A stretch of 64,000 nucleotides of DNA from Streptomyces aurantiogriseus (GCF_014649375.1 NZ_BMSX01000007.1:124001-188000); one strand, 5' to 3'. Shown: positions 42,328 to 52,030, counted from the first letter of the stretch. The notes: generated by a model from the sequence alone, not told the origin. Made by a program: numbers and translations.

Positions 42328-42455
42328 CGTGCGGGCTCGGTGGCGCGTCGCTCAGCGCCCGTCAGGGCACAGGGCGGCACCCGCACGCGCCGGGTCGCGC
42401 GGGTCGTACGCACCCGTGAGCCGCGGCCCATGGTGCCGCCTGGGGCGATGCGGGT

Positions 42456-42486
42456 CCCCCGCTCCAGCGAAGCCGAGAGTGGGGGG
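42456..42486. terminator. Hairpin in 254-bp gap between M23 and TetR genes
   Basis: CCCCCGCTC pairs with GAGTGGGGG (one G-U) around CAGCGAAGCCGA. It can end both convergent transcripts. The rest of 42328-42581 shows no gene. Confidence 0.6.
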
Positions 42487-42581
42487 AGGTTGGGCGCGGA
42501 CGGCACCCTCGAGCGCCGGGCTGCGCGCCCCACCCCCAGCACCGCCGCCGGGCGACGGATCAACCCCCGCCCGGCGGCGAC

Positions 42582-43169
42582 CTACACCCGAACGCCCCGC
42601 AGCACCATCCCCACGGCCGCCTCCGTCACCGCCGAAGGCTCCTCCGCCCCCAGCTCGATCCTCCGCACAGCCGCGTCCACAACGCCCTGCACCAACATCG
42701 CCGCAAGCCGGGGCTCCGCGTGCCCCATCTCGCCCAGCGCCTCGACGATCATCGCCACGAGCCCCCCGTGCGCGGCCCGGATCCTCTCCCGCGCGCCGGC
42801 GTCCAGCTCACTCGCCGAGATCGCCACGACGGCCCGGTGTCGCCGGTCCCCCACCAGCGCCAGCTGCCGCCGCACATACGCCTCGACCTTGGCCTCCGGC
42901 TCCTCCGCCGCGGCCATCGCCGCCTCGACCTCCGCCGCCCACACGGGGAAGTCGACCGCGCACAGCTCCTCGACCACGGCCGCCCGCGACCGGAAGTACT
43001 CGTACACGGACGACCGGGCAAGCCCCGTCCGCTCGGCGAGGGCGGGGAAGGTCAGCGCCTCCGTCCCACCCTCGGACAGCAACGAACGAGCCGCGTCCAG
43101 CAGGGCGGCTCGCTGCATCGACCGGTGCTCGGCCACGGAGGCCGCTCGAATCCTTGGCACGACGACCAC
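42582..43169 (-). CDS. TetR-family transcriptional regulator
   Basis: The 195-residue protein has the TetR HTH at the N-terminus: LLDAARSLLSEGGTEALTFPALAERTGLARSSVYEYF. A variable C-terminal ligand domain follows. It is convergent with the M23 gene and lies downstream of whiG on the same strand. No operator was found. Ligand and target are unknown. Confidence 0.88.
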   Translation of the reverse strand: MVVVPRIRAASVAEHRSMQRAALLDAARSLLSEGGTEALTFPALAERTGLARSSVYEYFRSRAAVVEELCAVDFPVWAAEVEAAMAAAEEPEAKVEAYVRRQLALVGDRRHRAVVAISASELDAGARERIRAAHGGLVAMIVEALGEMGHAEPRLAAMLVQGVVDAAVRRIELGAEEPSAVTEAAVGMVLRGVRV

Positions 43170-43230
43170 TGTACGGACGCGGCACCCCGGACGGGAGTGA
43201 CCCGGCCCGCACGGTCGGCATCCGGCCAGG

Positions 43231-44073
43231 TCACCGAGCGAAGCTCGCCAGTTTCGCGCGCAACTGCAGCACGGACTTGGTGTGGATCTGACTGACCCGG
43301 CTCTCGGTCACCCCCAGCACGTTCCCGATCTCCGCCAGGGTCAGCCCCTCGTAGTAGTACAACGTCACAACCGTCTTCTCCCGGTCGGGCAGCGTGTTGA
43401 TCGCCCGTGCCAGGAACCGCCGCAGCTCCCGGTCCTCGGCCACCTCGACGGGGTTGTCCGCGGCGGTGTCCTCCAGCGTGTCCATGACGCTGAGCCCGTC
43501 CCCGCCCTCACCCCCGACGTGCAGCAGCTCCTCCAGCGCCACCACGTTGGCCAGCGACAACTGACTGAACACCGAGTGCAGCTCGTCCACCGGGATGCCC
43601 ATCTCGGCGGCGACCTCGCATTCCGACGGCGTCCGCCGCAGCCGCGCCTCCAGCGTCGCGTAGGCCCGCTCCACGTTCCGCGCCTTCTGCCGCACGGACC
43701 GCGGGATCCAGTCGAGCGCCCGCAGCTCGTCGATCATCGCGCCCCGGATCCGGGTGATCGCGTACGTCTCGAACTTGATCTCCCGGTCGATGTCGAACTT
43801 CTCGATCGCGTCGATCAGCCCGAACACCCCCGAGGACACGAAGTCCGCCTGCTCCACATTGGGCGGCAGCCCCACGCTCACCCGGCCCGCCACGTACTTC
43901 ACCAGCGGGGAGTAGTGCAGGATCAGCTGCTCCCGCAGCCGCTCGTCCCCCGTCGCCTTGTACGACCGCCACAGCTCGTCGAGCGTCGAGGGAGCGGGCG
44001 GCCGCACGCTGCCACCGTCGCGGGCGGCTGGGGGGATCGCCGCCCGGTCGGACCCGGAGGTGTGCTGGGGCAT
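43231..44073 (-). CDS. whiG: Sporulation sigma factor WhiG (FliA family)
   Basis: This sigma-28-type factor of 280 residues directs early sporulation genes in aerial hyphae. Region 2 shows [20 protein letters not shown] and [22 protein letters not shown], region 3 [20 protein letters not shown], and region 4 [29 protein letters not shown]. The start ATG 44073 opens [12 protein letters not shown]. In S. coelicolor the activity is held down by the anti-sigma RsiG with c-di-GMP. That is of interest because the integrated element carries a GGDEF protein. Confidence 0.95.
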   Translation of the reverse strand: MPQHTSGSDRAAIPPAARDGGSVRPPAPSTLDELWRSYKATGDERLREQLILHYSPLVKYVAGRVSVGLPPNVEQADFVSSGVFGLIDAIEKFDIDREIKFETYAITRIRGAMIDELRALDWIPRSVRQKARNVERAYATLEARLRRTPSECEVAAEMGIPVDELHSVFSQLSLANVVALEELLHVGGEGGDGLSVMDTLEDTAADNPVEVAEDRELRRFLARAINTLPDREKTVVTLYYYEGLTLAEIGNVLGVTESRVSQIHTKSVLQLRAKLASFAR

Positions 44074-44355
44074 TCGTCGCCTTGTGCCGTTCTGCCGTGA
44101 AGTACGTGAACTGGGGGTGCCTGGGTGGGCTGTCGGTCTGGTGTCGAGTTGCTGTTCTCTGTGGGGGAATCCTCGTGAGCGTAGCGTGACTGGAGTGTCG
44201 CGGTGCGCGAAGGGCGTGGCCCGACCTGTGCGCAGATACGTTCCGCTGACCGCCCCGCCGGGGCACTGCGATCGCCCGGGGTGACCGCGGGGACGCGTCA
44301 ACTGCGGGTATTTCCAAGGGCTTCGGCGTTCCCCCGGACGGCCGAACCCCCTCGG

Positions 44356-45516
44356 TCAACACGGGCGTCGCCCCCTTCGCACGGAGACGATCGCCTGGCG
44401 TGTCAACTTCCAGCTGTCGCCATGTCGTTCGACGTAACCGAGTGCCCTGAGTTCGTACAGTCTCGCGACCGCGTCGTCCGGGCTGGTCCCGGCCTCGCGG
44501 GCGATCTCCCCGGCCACCGCGGCCCGGCGGCCGGGGAGGGCGGTCAGGACGCGTCGGGCGGCCGGTTCCAGCAGGTCACGCGGCAGCACCGGCCCGCGCC
44601 GCTCCGGGGCCAGCTCTCCCATGGCGCCGACCAGCTCGACGACCTCCGCGGCGTCCGTGACCAGCGCGGCCTCCCCCCGCAGAAGTTCGTGAACCCCCGC
44701 CGACAGGCCGCTGGTGGCCGGACCGGGCACCCCCATCGTGTGCCGGCCCAGCCGCTGCGCCGCACGCGCGGTGACCAGCGAGCCACTGCGGTGGGCCGCC
44801 TCGACGACCACGGTGCCCCGGGTGAGCGCGGCGATCACCCGGTTGCGCAGGACAAACCTGCTCGGCGTCGGGTGCTCTCCCGGCGGCAGCTCCCCCACGA
44901 CCAGCCCCTGTTCCCCGATCCGGTTGATCAACTCCGTGTGGCCGCGCGGATAGGGCCGGTCGACCCCGCAGGCGAGGACGGCGACGGTGGCGCCGCCCGC
45001 GCCGAGGGCGCCCCGGTGGGCGGCGCCGTCGACGCCGTAGGCACCGCCCGAGACCACCACCCAGCCGCGCTCGGCGAGGCCGGCGGCGAGGGTGACCGCC
45101 ATGTGCGCGCCGTACTCGGTGCAGGCGCGGGCGCCGACGACCGCGACCGACCGCAGCGCCCACATCCGCAGACTGGGCCGGCCCCGGACCCACAGCCCCA
45201 GGGGGCGGGCGTCCCCGAGGTCGTCCAGCGGCCGGGGCCATTCGGCGTCCCCCGGGCACACGAACCGCACCCCCGCCTCCCGTGCGACGGCCAGGTCCCG
45301 CTCGGGTTCGGCCCCCTCGGCCCGCGCCAGGAGCCCGGCCCACCGCTTGGCGGTCACCCCGGGCAACGGCTCCCCGTCGTCCCGCAGCCGGCGCACCACC
45401 TCGGCGACCCCGCGCTCGCGCACCCACTGCCCGCCGACCTCGTCACCGGGCTCGAGGACCCGGGTGAGGAAGACCCGGGCCGGCCGTTCCCCGTCCGGCC
45501 CGTCGGTGCCGGTCAT
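44356..45516 (-). CDS. dprA: DNA processing protein DprA/Smf
   Basis: The predicted 386-residue DprA has the Rossmann domain: VAVVGARACTEYGAHMAVTLAAGL, VSGGAYGVDGAAHRGAL, ACGVDRPYP and FVLRNRVIAALT. A C-terminal winged helix (LYELRALGYVERHGDSWKLT) is present. DprA loads RecA onto incoming single-stranded DNA. ATG 45516 overlaps the upstream gene stop (ATGA), so it is coupled with the ComM-like ATPase. A longer open frame upstream is a shadow of that gene. Confidence 0.92.
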   Translation of the reverse strand: MTGTDGPDGERPARVFLTRVLEPGDEVGGQWVRERGVAEVVRRLRDDGEPLPGVTAKRWAGLLARAEGAEPERDLAVAREAGVRFVCPGDAEWPRPLDDLGDARPLGLWVRGRPSLRMWALRSVAVVGARACTEYGAHMAVTLAAGLAERGWVVVSGGAYGVDGAAHRGALGAGGATVAVLACGVDRPYPRGHTELINRIGEQGLVVGELPPGEHPTPSRFVLRNRVIAALTRGTVVVEAAHRSGSLVTARAAQRLGRHTMGVPGPATSGLSAGVHELLRGEAALVTDAAEVVELVGAMGELAPERRGPVLPRDLLEPAARRVLTALPGRRAAVAGEIAREAGTSPDDAVARLYELRALGYVERHGDSWKLTRQAIVSVRRGRRPC

Positions 45517-47138
45517 GTCAGCGCCCCGAGCGCCATCGGTACACCGCGCGGCACTCCCGTGCGCAGTTGCAGCGCCAGGGCGACGTCCGTCGCGTCGGGC
45601 CGGTCGTGGCCGAGGAGGTCGGCGACGGTCCAGGCGACACGCAGGACGCGGTCCAGACCGCGGGCGGTGAGCACCCCCCGCTCCAGGTTCCGCTCGGCCT
45701 CGTCCATCGCGCCGATCACGGGATGCCAGCGGCTGCGCAGCTCCCGTCCCGGCACTTCGCTGTTGGTCCGCCACGGCGTGCCGGCCAGCCGGGCCGACGC
45801 ACGTTCCCGTGCCGCACGGACGCGGTCGGCGACGGTCGCCGTGGACTCGCCCCCGGGCCCGCGGTGGGCGAGCTCCGCCCTGCTGACCGGGTCCACCTCG
45901 ACACGCAGGTCGACCCGGTCGAGCAGCGGCCCGGAGAGCCGGGCCTGGTAGCGGCGGATCGCCGAGGGCGGGCACTCGCACAGGGTGTCCCGCTGCGAGA
46001 AGCGCCCGCACGGGCACGGGTTGGCCGCCAGCACCATCAGGAACCGTGCGGGGAACCGCACCACACCCGCACTGCGCGCGATCATGACGTGCCCCGCCTC
46101 CAGGGGCTGCCGCAGGGCGTCGAGGGCGTGGCTGCTGAATTCGGGAGTCTCGTCCAGGAAGAGCACCCCGCGGTGAGCCATCGACACGGCCCCGGGACGG
46201 GCGATGTTCGCGCCGCCCCCGACGAGTGCCTGCATCGTGGCCGAGTGGTGCGGGGCGCAGTACGGGGGAACGTCGATCAGGGGCTTGCCCGGCGGAAGGA
46301 GCCCGGCGACCGAGTGGATCGCCGTGACCTCGAGGGACTCCTCCCGGCTCAGCCGGGGCAGCACGGCCGGAAGCCGCTCCGCGAGCATGGTCTTGCCGGC
46401 GCCTGGGGGGCCTTCCAGGAACAGGTGATGCCCGCCCGCCGCGGCCACCTCCACCGCCGTGCGCGCCGAGCGCTGTCCCACGACGTCCGCGAGGTCGTGC
46501 CCCTGGTCGTGCGGAGCGGCGCCGCCGCTGTGCATGCCGGTGGCCGCGGCGGTCCCGGGCACCCTCAGACCGGCGAGGAGCGGATCGGGGCGGCCCAGTT
46601 CGTCCGGTTCCTCGTCGGGGACGGGCTCGTCCGCGAGGACGGCGATCAGCTGCCGCAGGCTGCGCACCCCGAGCACGGAGACACCCGGCACGAGCGAGGC
46701 CTCGGCGGCGGCGCACTCCGGGACGACCACCTGCTCGTACCCGGCGTCCGCCGCGGCCAGCACCGCCGGCAGGATCCCCCGGACCGGCCGCACCCGCCCG
46801 TCGAGACCCAGTTCCCCGATCATCACGATGTCGGCGAGCACCCGGGGGTCGATCCGCTCGGCCGCGCCCAGCACGGCGCACGCCACAGCGAGATCGAAAC
46901 CGCTGCCGGCCTTGGGCACCGAGGCGGGACTCAGGCCGACGGTGAGCTTCTTCTGCGGCCACTCGCCACCCGAGTTCACCACCGCCGCCCGCACCCGGTC
47001 CCGGCTCTCGCTCAGGCTCTTGTCCGGCAGCCCCACCAGCGTGAAGGCCGCGACCCCGGGCTCCAGGTCCGCCTGGACCTCGACCACGACTCCCTCGACG
47101 CCCACCAGCGCCACCGAGCACGTCCGCGCGAACCCCAT
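45513..47138 (-). CDS. ComM/YifB-type magnesium-chelatase-like AAA ATPase
   Basis: The 541-residue protein opens with a Lon-like substrate domain (FARTCSVALVGVEGVVVEVQ) and a ChlI-type AAA domain: Walker A GPPGAGKTM, Walker B VLFLDETPEF, and the C-terminal Mg-chelatase end QARLSGPLLDRVDLRVEV. ComM is a branch-migration helicase for natural transformation; in actinomycetes the role is not established. The start ATG 47138 (MGFARTCSVAL) follows the YraN stop by 1 bp. YraN-ComM-DprA form a DNA-handling operon. Confidence 0.92.
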   Translation of the reverse strand: MGFARTCSVALVGVEGVVVEVQADLEPGVAAFTLVGLPDKSLSESRDRVRAAVVNSGGEWPQKKLTVGLSPASVPKAGSGFDLAVACAVLGAAERIDPRVLADIVMIGELGLDGRVRPVRGILPAVLAAADAGYEQVVVPECAAAEASLVPGVSVLGVRSLRQLIAVLADEPVPDEEPDELGRPDPLLAGLRVPGTAAATGMHSGGAAPHDQGHDLADVVGQRSARTAVEVAAAGGHHLFLEGPPGAGKTMLAERLPAVLPRLSREESLEVTAIHSVAGLLPPGKPLIDVPPYCAPHHSATMQALVGGGANIARPGAVSMAHRGVLFLDETPEFSSHALDALRQPLEAGHVMIARSAGVVRFPARFLMVLAANPCPCGRFSQRDTLCECPPSAIRRYQARLSGPLLDRVDLRVEVDPVSRAELAHRGPGGESTATVADRVRAARERASARLAGTPWRTNSEVPGRELRSRWHPVIGAMDEAERNLERGVLTARGLDRVLRVAWTVADLLGHDRPDATDVALALQLRTGVPRGVPMALGALT

Positions 47139-47139
47139 C

Positions 47140-47511
47140 TCAGGCCACCCCCCGCACGTGTTCGACGACGGCGGCCCCACGGCGGGGCAGGACGACGGCG
47201 ACCAGGTCGATGCGGACGCCGCCCGGCGGGGCTCCCCCGTGCGCCTGGATCCACCGCTCGGCGAGGCCGCGCAGCCGCTGGGCCTTCTCCGGGGTCACCG
47301 CCGCCATGGGGTGCTGGAAACCGCCGTCCCTGCGGGTCTTGACCTCACAGACGACGAGGACGTCGCCGTCCCGCGCGACGATGTCGATCTCACCGGTCCT
47401 GCCGCAGCGCCAGTTGCGCTCCAGGACCGTCATCCCGGCGTCGGCCAGCCGTCGGGCGGCCAGCTCCTCGCCGTACCTGCCGAGTGCTCCTCGTGCCAGA
47501 TCCGTGTTCAT
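47140..47511 (-). CDS. YraN/UPF0102 nuclease-like protein
   Basis: The 123-residue protein has a PD-(D/E)XK-type core: [19 protein letters not shown] then [14 protein letters not shown] 47511 ([16 protein letters not shown]) was chosen from the conserved start. It is 1 bp from the ComM-like gene. Members are thought to be nucleases involved with Holliday-junction or DNA processing; the exact role is unknown. Confidence 0.9.
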   Translation of the reverse strand: MNTDLARGALGRYGEELAARRLADAGMTVLERNWRCGRTGEIDIVARDGDVLVVCEVKTRRDGGFQHPMAAVTPEKAQRLRGLAERWIQAHGGAPPGGVRIDLVAVVLPRRGAAVVEHVRGVA

Positions 47512-47599
47512 GTCGGCACCACCTCCGGCGCCAACGTTCACGCATCCGCCGCACCAAAAAGGATCTTGGTGCGCAACTCAGCGATTGTGGATAACTCCG

Positions 47600-47908
47600 T
47601 CACCCACTCGGAAGCTCCAGATCGCTCTTGTTCAGCTCCTCGATGTTCACGTCCTTGAACGTGAGGACGCGCACCTGCTTCACGAACCGGGCCGGCCGGT
47701 ACATGTCCCACACCCAGGCGTCCGCCATCGACACCTCGAAGAACACCTCACCCTGGACCGAGTGCACCTGCATCTCGTAGTCGTTGGTCAGATAGAAGCG
47801 CCGCTCGGTTTCGATCACGTATTTGAACAGACCGACGACATCGCGGTACTCCCGGTAGAGCTTCAGCTCCATCTCGGTCTCGTACTTCTCGAGGTCCTCG
47901 GCGCTCAT
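47600..47908 (-). CDS. DUF2469 family protein
   Basis: The 102-residue acidic protein (MSAEDLEKYETEMELKLYREY, LTNDYEMQVHSVQGEVFFEV, DAWVWDMYRPARFVKQVRVLTF) is highly conserved in actinobacteria but uncharacterised. It lies between the YraN gene and a NUDIX gene in the same direction. No motif gives its function. Confidence 0.88.
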   Translation of the reverse strand: MSAEDLEKYETEMELKLYREYRDVVGLFKYVIETERRFYLTNDYEMQVHSVQGEVFFEVSMADAWVWDMYRPARFVKQVRVLTFKDVNIEELNKSDLELPSG

Positions 47909-47964
47909 GGCATGTTCCCCTTCAGCCGTGCGATCCCCCCATTGTGCGCCAGTCCCGTGAGCCG

Positions 47965-48489
47965 CTAGACGATTTCCGTGTCAAGGGTTACGGGCCTGGC
48001 CGGGGGACCCTCGTCGAGCAGCCTGCGCAGCAGCTCGGCAAGTCTGGTCGGATACACCGTCTCATGTGCCCGGGTGAGTTCCTGACACGTCCACCAGCGC
48101 GCTCCCGCGACGCTGCGCCGCTCCAGCTCGGTCAGGGCCGTGGCCCCGGTCGCCGTCACGGTCGTACGGGCCAGGTAGTACCACTCGTCCTGGTCCCAGC
48201 GGCGGCCCGCGAACGGGAAGGAGCACATCCGCTGCCACACCACCGGGCCGAGCTCGACCTCGGTGATGCCCGTCTCCTCGGCGAGTTCCCGCAGCGCGGC
48301 CTGTTCACGGCTCTCGTCGCCCTCCACACCGCCGCCTGGCGTGAACCACCAGTCGTCGGCCGGATCGTCCGGCTCGTGGCCGTGCAGCAGCAGGATGCGG
48401 TCCTCGGGGTCGAGCAGCACCACCCGGGCGACCTTGCGCAACCCGCCCTCGTACGAGTCGACGCTCGCGTCCGTCGTCTCAGCGGGCAC
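47965..48489 (-). CDS. NUDIX hydrolase
   Basis: The 174-residue protein has a Nudix box GGGVEGDESREQAALRELAEETGI, preceded by VARVVLLDPEDRILLLHGHEP. It probably hydrolyses a nucleoside diphosphate derivative or oxidised nucleotide. GTG 48489 (VPAETTDASVDS) was chosen because it overlaps the upstream lepB stop; a longer frame to 48549 is less likely. It is the last gene of the signal-peptidase group. Confidence 0.82.
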   Translation of the reverse strand: MPAETTDASVDSYEGGLRKVARVVLLDPEDRILLLHGHEPDDPADDWWFTPGGGVEGDESREQAALRELAEETGITEVELGPVVWQRMCSFPFAGRRWDQDEWYYLARTTVTATGATALTELERRSVAGARWWTCQELTRAHETVYPTRLAELLRRLLDEGPPARPVTLDTEIV

Positions 48490-49252
48490 CGGTGGGCTCC
48501 GGTCGGGGCCGACGGGCGGCACGCTTGGCGATCGGGCCGTACGCGCCACCGCCGAGGACGAGCACCGCTCCGGCCACGATCAGCCAGCCGATGGTGCCCA
48601 GCGGACCCGGCTGGGAGAGGCTGCCGAGCGTCTCGAAGCCGGTGGGGCGCTTGAGCATGCCGTCCATGGGCCAGACGACGGCGTCCACGCGGGCCTTGAC
48701 CGCGCCGCGCGCGACCGTGCCGCTGGCGGCGTCCGTGAGGTGGGCGGTGGAGTCCAGGGAGCCCTGGCGTTCGTCGCCGAGCAGGAACAGGCGGCCCTGG
48801 GGGACCTCCACGGTGGGGAAGTTCTTGATCTCGGCGAGGCTGCCCTCGGGCAGATACGGTTCCTCGATCTGCTTGCCGTTGACGGTCAGCTTGCCGTTCG
48901 TGCAGCAGGAGACCGTGTCGCCGCCGACCGCGACGACCCGCTTGACCACGGGCGCGTTGGCCGCCCAGGTCTTGTCGGTGAACACGACGACGTCCCCTCG
49001 GCGCACCTCGTCGCCGTCCACCACCTGGGCCAGCACCCGCTCACCGGCCTTGATCGTCGGAGCCATGGAACTGGTGGGCACGGTGTACGGCCGGTAGATC
49101 AGCGCCGCCCAGCCGAATCCGCCGAGGAACAGCACGAGGCCCAGTGCGACGGCCACACCGGACAGACGCTGTCCGGTCCGGCTGCCCACCGGGCCACTGC
49201 TGGTGCCACCACCGCTGTGCGGGGCCGTACGTGTTGTGCTCTCGCCACCCAT
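48479..49252 (-). CDS. Type I signal peptidase (SipZ-like)
   Basis: The 257-residue membrane protease has an N-terminal membrane helix (VAVALGLVLFLGGFGWAAL), nucleophile Ser in VPTSSMAPTI and general-base Lys in VVKRVVAVGGD, with GDERQGSLDS as box E. A second helix near the C-terminus (GWLIVAGAVLVLGG) gives two spans. It is the fourth peptidase of the cluster. These enzymes cleave signal peptides of Sec and Tat substrates outside the membrane. Confidence 0.9.
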   Translation of the reverse strand: MGGESTTRTAPHSGGGTSSGPVGSRTGQRLSGVAVALGLVLFLGGFGWAALIYRPYTVPTSSMAPTIKAGERVLAQVVDGDEVRRGDVVVFTDKTWAANAPVVKRVVAVGGDTVSCCTNGKLTVNGKQIEEPYLPEGSLAEIKNFPTVEVPQGRLFLLGDERQGSLDSTAHLTDAASGTVARGAVKARVDAVVWPMDGMLKRPTGFETLGSLSQPGPLGTIGWLIVAGAVLVLGGGAYGPIAKRAARRPRPEPTGAR

Positions 49253-49343
49253 GGATCCGCACCCTACCCGGCGGTACCGAGCGGGGTCAGCCCTTCCTCG
49301 GGGGCCGAGGTCACAACCTTGGGAAAGGGTTTGCCGAGCGGGG

Positions 49344-50324
49344 TCAGCGGGTCTCGGACGCCCGCGCGCGCCGACGGCGCCACAGGGCCACCGGGACGAC
49401 GCCGGCGAGGGCGAGGCCCTCCGGGGCGACCGTCAGGGCGGCGGAGGCCGACGCCTGGGTGTTCAGGCCGTCCTGGTCGAAGGTGTCCGGCACCGGCAGC
49501 GTGCCCCAGCGGTTGATCGGCCAGGCCTTGACGATGGCGCGGCCGACGACCTCGTCGACGGGGACCATGCCGTGGTTCTTGTCGGACTGGTTGTAGCGCG
49601 AGTCGCGCGAGTTCTGGCGGTGGTCGCCCATCACCCAGATGAAGCCCTTGGGGACCTTCACCGTGAACTGGCCGCCCGAGTCGTCCATGCTGCAGGGGGT
49701 GTTGCCGGGGTACACGTACGGCTCGTTCAGCGCCTTGCCGTTGACCGTCAGGGGGCCGGTCTTCTTGCAGGAGACGGTGTCGCCGCCCACGCCGACGACC
49801 CGCTTGATGAGGTCCTTCTCCTCCGCAGACGGCATCAGGCCGATCCAGCTGAGGAAGGTCTGCAGGGCGTTCGGCTCGACGGTGGGCTCGCCCGCCAGCC
49901 AGTTGTCGGGGTCGTGGAAGACGACGACCTCGCCGCGCTCCGGCTCGGAGCCGAACCACGGGGTGAGCTTGTCGACGAGGACGCGGTCACCCTGCTGGAG
50001 GGTGTTCTGCATCGAGTCGGACGGGATCGAGAACGCCTGCACCAGGAAGGTCTTGATCAGCAGCGCGAGAACGAGCGCGATACCGATCAGGATCGGCAGC
50101 TCCTTCCAGAAGGAGCGCGGCTTCTTCGCCTGGGGGGCGCCGTCGTCCGGCCCCGGCCCCGTCGTGGGGGGCTGCCCGTCCGCGGGCCCGTCGCCTCCGG
50201 CCGCCGGGGAGTCACTCCCGGAGGTCACGGCGCCGTCCGAAGCCGGGTCGGCCGCGTCCACGGGACGTCCGCGGTGCTCCTCGCCGTCGTGCCCGGACCG
50301 TGCGCCAACCGCCACATCCCCCAC
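49344..50324 (-). CDS. Type I signal peptidase (SipY-like)
   Basis: The 326-residue protein has a long hydrophilic, Asp/Gly/Pro-rich N-terminal tail of about 70 residues. Then come a membrane helix (LPILIGIALVLALLIKTFLV), Ser in IPSDSMQNTL, Lys in LIKRVVGVGGD, MGDHRQNSRDS, and a C-terminal helix. GTG 50324 follows AGGAG. It lies between the X- and Z-type peptidases. A 15-bp repeat (CCGAGCGGGGTCAGC) of its 3' end recurs at 49278-49292 in the following spacer. Confidence 0.92.
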   Translation of the reverse strand: MGDVAVGARSGHDGEEHRGRPVDAADPASDGAVTSGSDSPAAGGDGPADGQPPTTGPGPDDGAPQAKKPRSFWKELPILIGIALVLALLIKTFLVQAFSIPSDSMQNTLQQGDRVLVDKLTPWFGSEPERGEVVVFHDPDNWLAGEPTVEPNALQTFLSWIGLMPSAEEKDLIKRVVGVGGDTVSCKKTGPLTVNGKALNEPYVYPGNTPCSMDDSGGQFTVKVPKGFIWVMGDHRQNSRDSRYNQSDKNHGMVPVDEVVGRAIVKAWPINRWGTLPVPDTFDQDGLNTQASASAALTVAPEGLALAGVVPVALWRRRRARASETR

Positions 50325-51303
50325 GCCAACTCCTCACTCTGTGCCGCTGCCTGCCCCACGTACGACGCAGGCCCACCACTCCCATAACGAGCGGGAGTTC
50401 CGCAGGGCTCGGGAGTCGGATCGTTCCGTTCGGATCGTCGGGAGCAACCCTATGCGACGTCTCGGGAGACGCAGTCGTCCCGACGACCGAGTCGGTCACG
50501 GAAGAAAAGGTTTGCGGTTCCTTGAGGGTGTTCCAGTGGCCCAGGGGCCAGGCGATGACCATGGCCCGTCCCACCACCTCCGCCTCGGAGACGGTGCCAC
50601 CGTTGGTGTCCTGGTGAGCACGGGAGTCCGCGGAGTTCGACCGGTGGTCGCCCATCACCCACAGCCGCCCCTGGGGCACGGTGATGTCGAACGGCGTGTT
50701 GGAGGGGGCGTTGCCGGGATAGAGGTAGGCGCCCTCCTCCAGGGGAACGCCGTTGACGGTGACCCGCCCTTGCGCGTCACAGCACTGGACGCGGTCGCCG
50801 CCCACGCCGACGACCCGTTTGATGAGGTCCTTCTCGTTGTCGGACGGCAGCAGACCGATGAAGGTGAGAGCTTCCTTGACCTGCTTGATGACGACGGGGT
50901 CGTCCTTCTTCGTGGTGGTCTGCTCGTCCTGGAGCCACCCGCCGGGATCCTTGAAGACGACGACGTCCCCGCGCTCGGGCTTGGACCCGAACCACGGGGT
51001 GAACTTGTCGACCAGGACACGGTCGCCGATCTGGATCGTCTGCTCCATGGAACCGGACGGGATCACGAAGGCCTGCACGAGGAAGGTCTTCAGGACCAGG
51101 GCTATGAGGACGGCGACGCCGACGAGGAGCGGGATCTCCCGGACGGCGCCGCGCCTGCGCTTGCGCTTGACCTTGCGCTGGAGCTTGCGCCGCTCCGCGC
51201 GCGTGCGGCCGCTGCCGGGGCTGGCGGTGCGCCGGGCGCCGGTGGGCAGGAGGTTGTCCGCGGCGCTGCTGGGGACGCCGCGGGGCTTGCCACGGTTACC
51301 CAT
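50212..51303 (-). CDS. Type I signal peptidase (SipX-like) with extended overlap
   Basis: The open frame of 363 residues has a basic N-tail (RRKLQRKVKRKRRR), helix (REIPLLVGVAVLIALVLKTF), Ser in IPSGSMEQTI, Lys in LIKRVVGVGGD and GDHRSNSADSR. The last 70 residues or so have Arg-rich composition unlike the family and overlap the next peptidase gene by 113 bp. A lost stop or a frameshift near the C-terminus is possible. The catalytic part is complete. Confidence 0.88.
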   Translation of the reverse strand: MGNRGKPRGVPSSAADNLLPTGARRTASPGSGRTRAERRKLQRKVKRKRRRGAVREIPLLVGVAVLIALVLKTFLVQAFVIPSGSMEQTIQIGDRVLVDKFTPWFGSKPERGDVVVFKDPGGWLQDEQTTTKKDDPVVIKQVKEALTFIGLLPSDNEKDLIKRVVGVGGDRVQCCDAQGRVTVNGVPLEEGAYLYPGNAPSNTPFDITVPQGRLWVMGDHRSNSADSRAHQDTNGGTVSEAEVVGRAMVIAWPLGHWNTLKEPQTFSSVTDSVVGTTASPETSHRVAPDDPNGTIRLPSPAELPLVMGVVGLRRTWGRQRHRVRSWRGGCGGWRTVRARRRGAPRTSRGRGRPGFGRRRDLRE

Positions 51304-52030
51304 GGGCGCCCGCCACGTTCGTCGGAGTGCCCGCGTCGGGCACGCGCGCGTAGGCGCTCGGGCGGTGCAGGCGGGTGAGATGGGCGTAGGGCCAGACGAT
51401 CCAGTCGGCGCGGCCGATGACGTCGTCGACGGGGATCATGCCTCCGCCCGGTGATCCCAGGTGGTCGCGAGAGTCGCTGGAGGCGCTGCGGTGGTCGCCG
51501 AGGACGAACAGGGTGCCCTCGGGCACCTCCACGTCGAAGGGCACCGTGGACGGGCTGTCGCCCGGATACAGGAACGTCGACTCGTCGACCGGCCGGCCGT
51601 TCACCTGGAGCCTCCCCTCCTTGTCGCAGCAGACCACGTGGTCTCCCCCTACACCCACGACGCGCTTGATGTAGTCGGAGTTCCCGAAGTACCCGGTGCC
51701 GTCGAACACGACGACGTCGCCGCGCTGCGGCTCGGCACCGAAACGGTACGCCAACCTATTTACGAGAACGCGGTCGCCGATCCTCAATCCGTTCTCCATG
51801 GATCCGCTGGGAATCTGGAACGGTTTGACCACGAAAGCGTTGAGGAGCAGCAAAAACAGCAGGCAGATCAGCAGAGTCAGGCTGATCCGGCCACCCGGAA
51901 GCCAGTGCGTGATCCGCGCCACCAACGCGAAACGCGACCGGTCCTCCGCTCCCTCCGCGTCCGGGGTCTCCTCGGAAACGGAAGGGTGGGAGGAGCGGTC
52001 GCGCTCCGTCGGCTGTGCTTCGGTGTCCAT
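51296..52030 (-). CDS. Type I signal peptidase (SipW-like)
   Basis: The first of four peptidases, 244 residues. It has a helix (ISLTLLICLLFLLLLNAFVV), Ser in IPSGSMENGL, Lys in DYIKRVVGVGGD and GDHRSASSDSRD. ATG 52030 opens MDTEAQPTERDR, 45 bp after the rplS stop. It overlaps the next gene start by 8 bp. Unlike the X and Y paralogues it has no obvious C-terminal membrane helix. Confidence 0.9.
   Translation of the reverse strand: MDTEAQPTERDRSSHPSVSEETPDAEGAEDRSRFALVARITHWLPGGRISLTLLICLLFLLLLNAFVVKPFQIPSGSMENGLRIGDRVLVNRLAYRFGAEPQRGDVVVFDGTGYFGNSDYIKRVVGVGGDHVVCCDKEGRLQVNGRPVDESTFLYPGDSPSTVPFDVEVPEGTLFVLGDHRSASSDSRDHLGSPGGGMIPVDDVIGRADWIVWPYAHLTRLHRPSAYARVPDAGTPTNVAGAHG

Noticed and set aside
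44356-47121. Single 921-codon open frame spanning dprA and the ComM-like gene
   Set aside because: The upstream half is the wrong frame of the ComM-like gene; the true dprA start is 45516.
47585-47594. Exact DnaA-box match (TTGTGGATAA) in the spacer before DUF2469
   Set aside because: A single box far from the expected origin genes (dnaA, dnaN). No cluster, so chance is likely.
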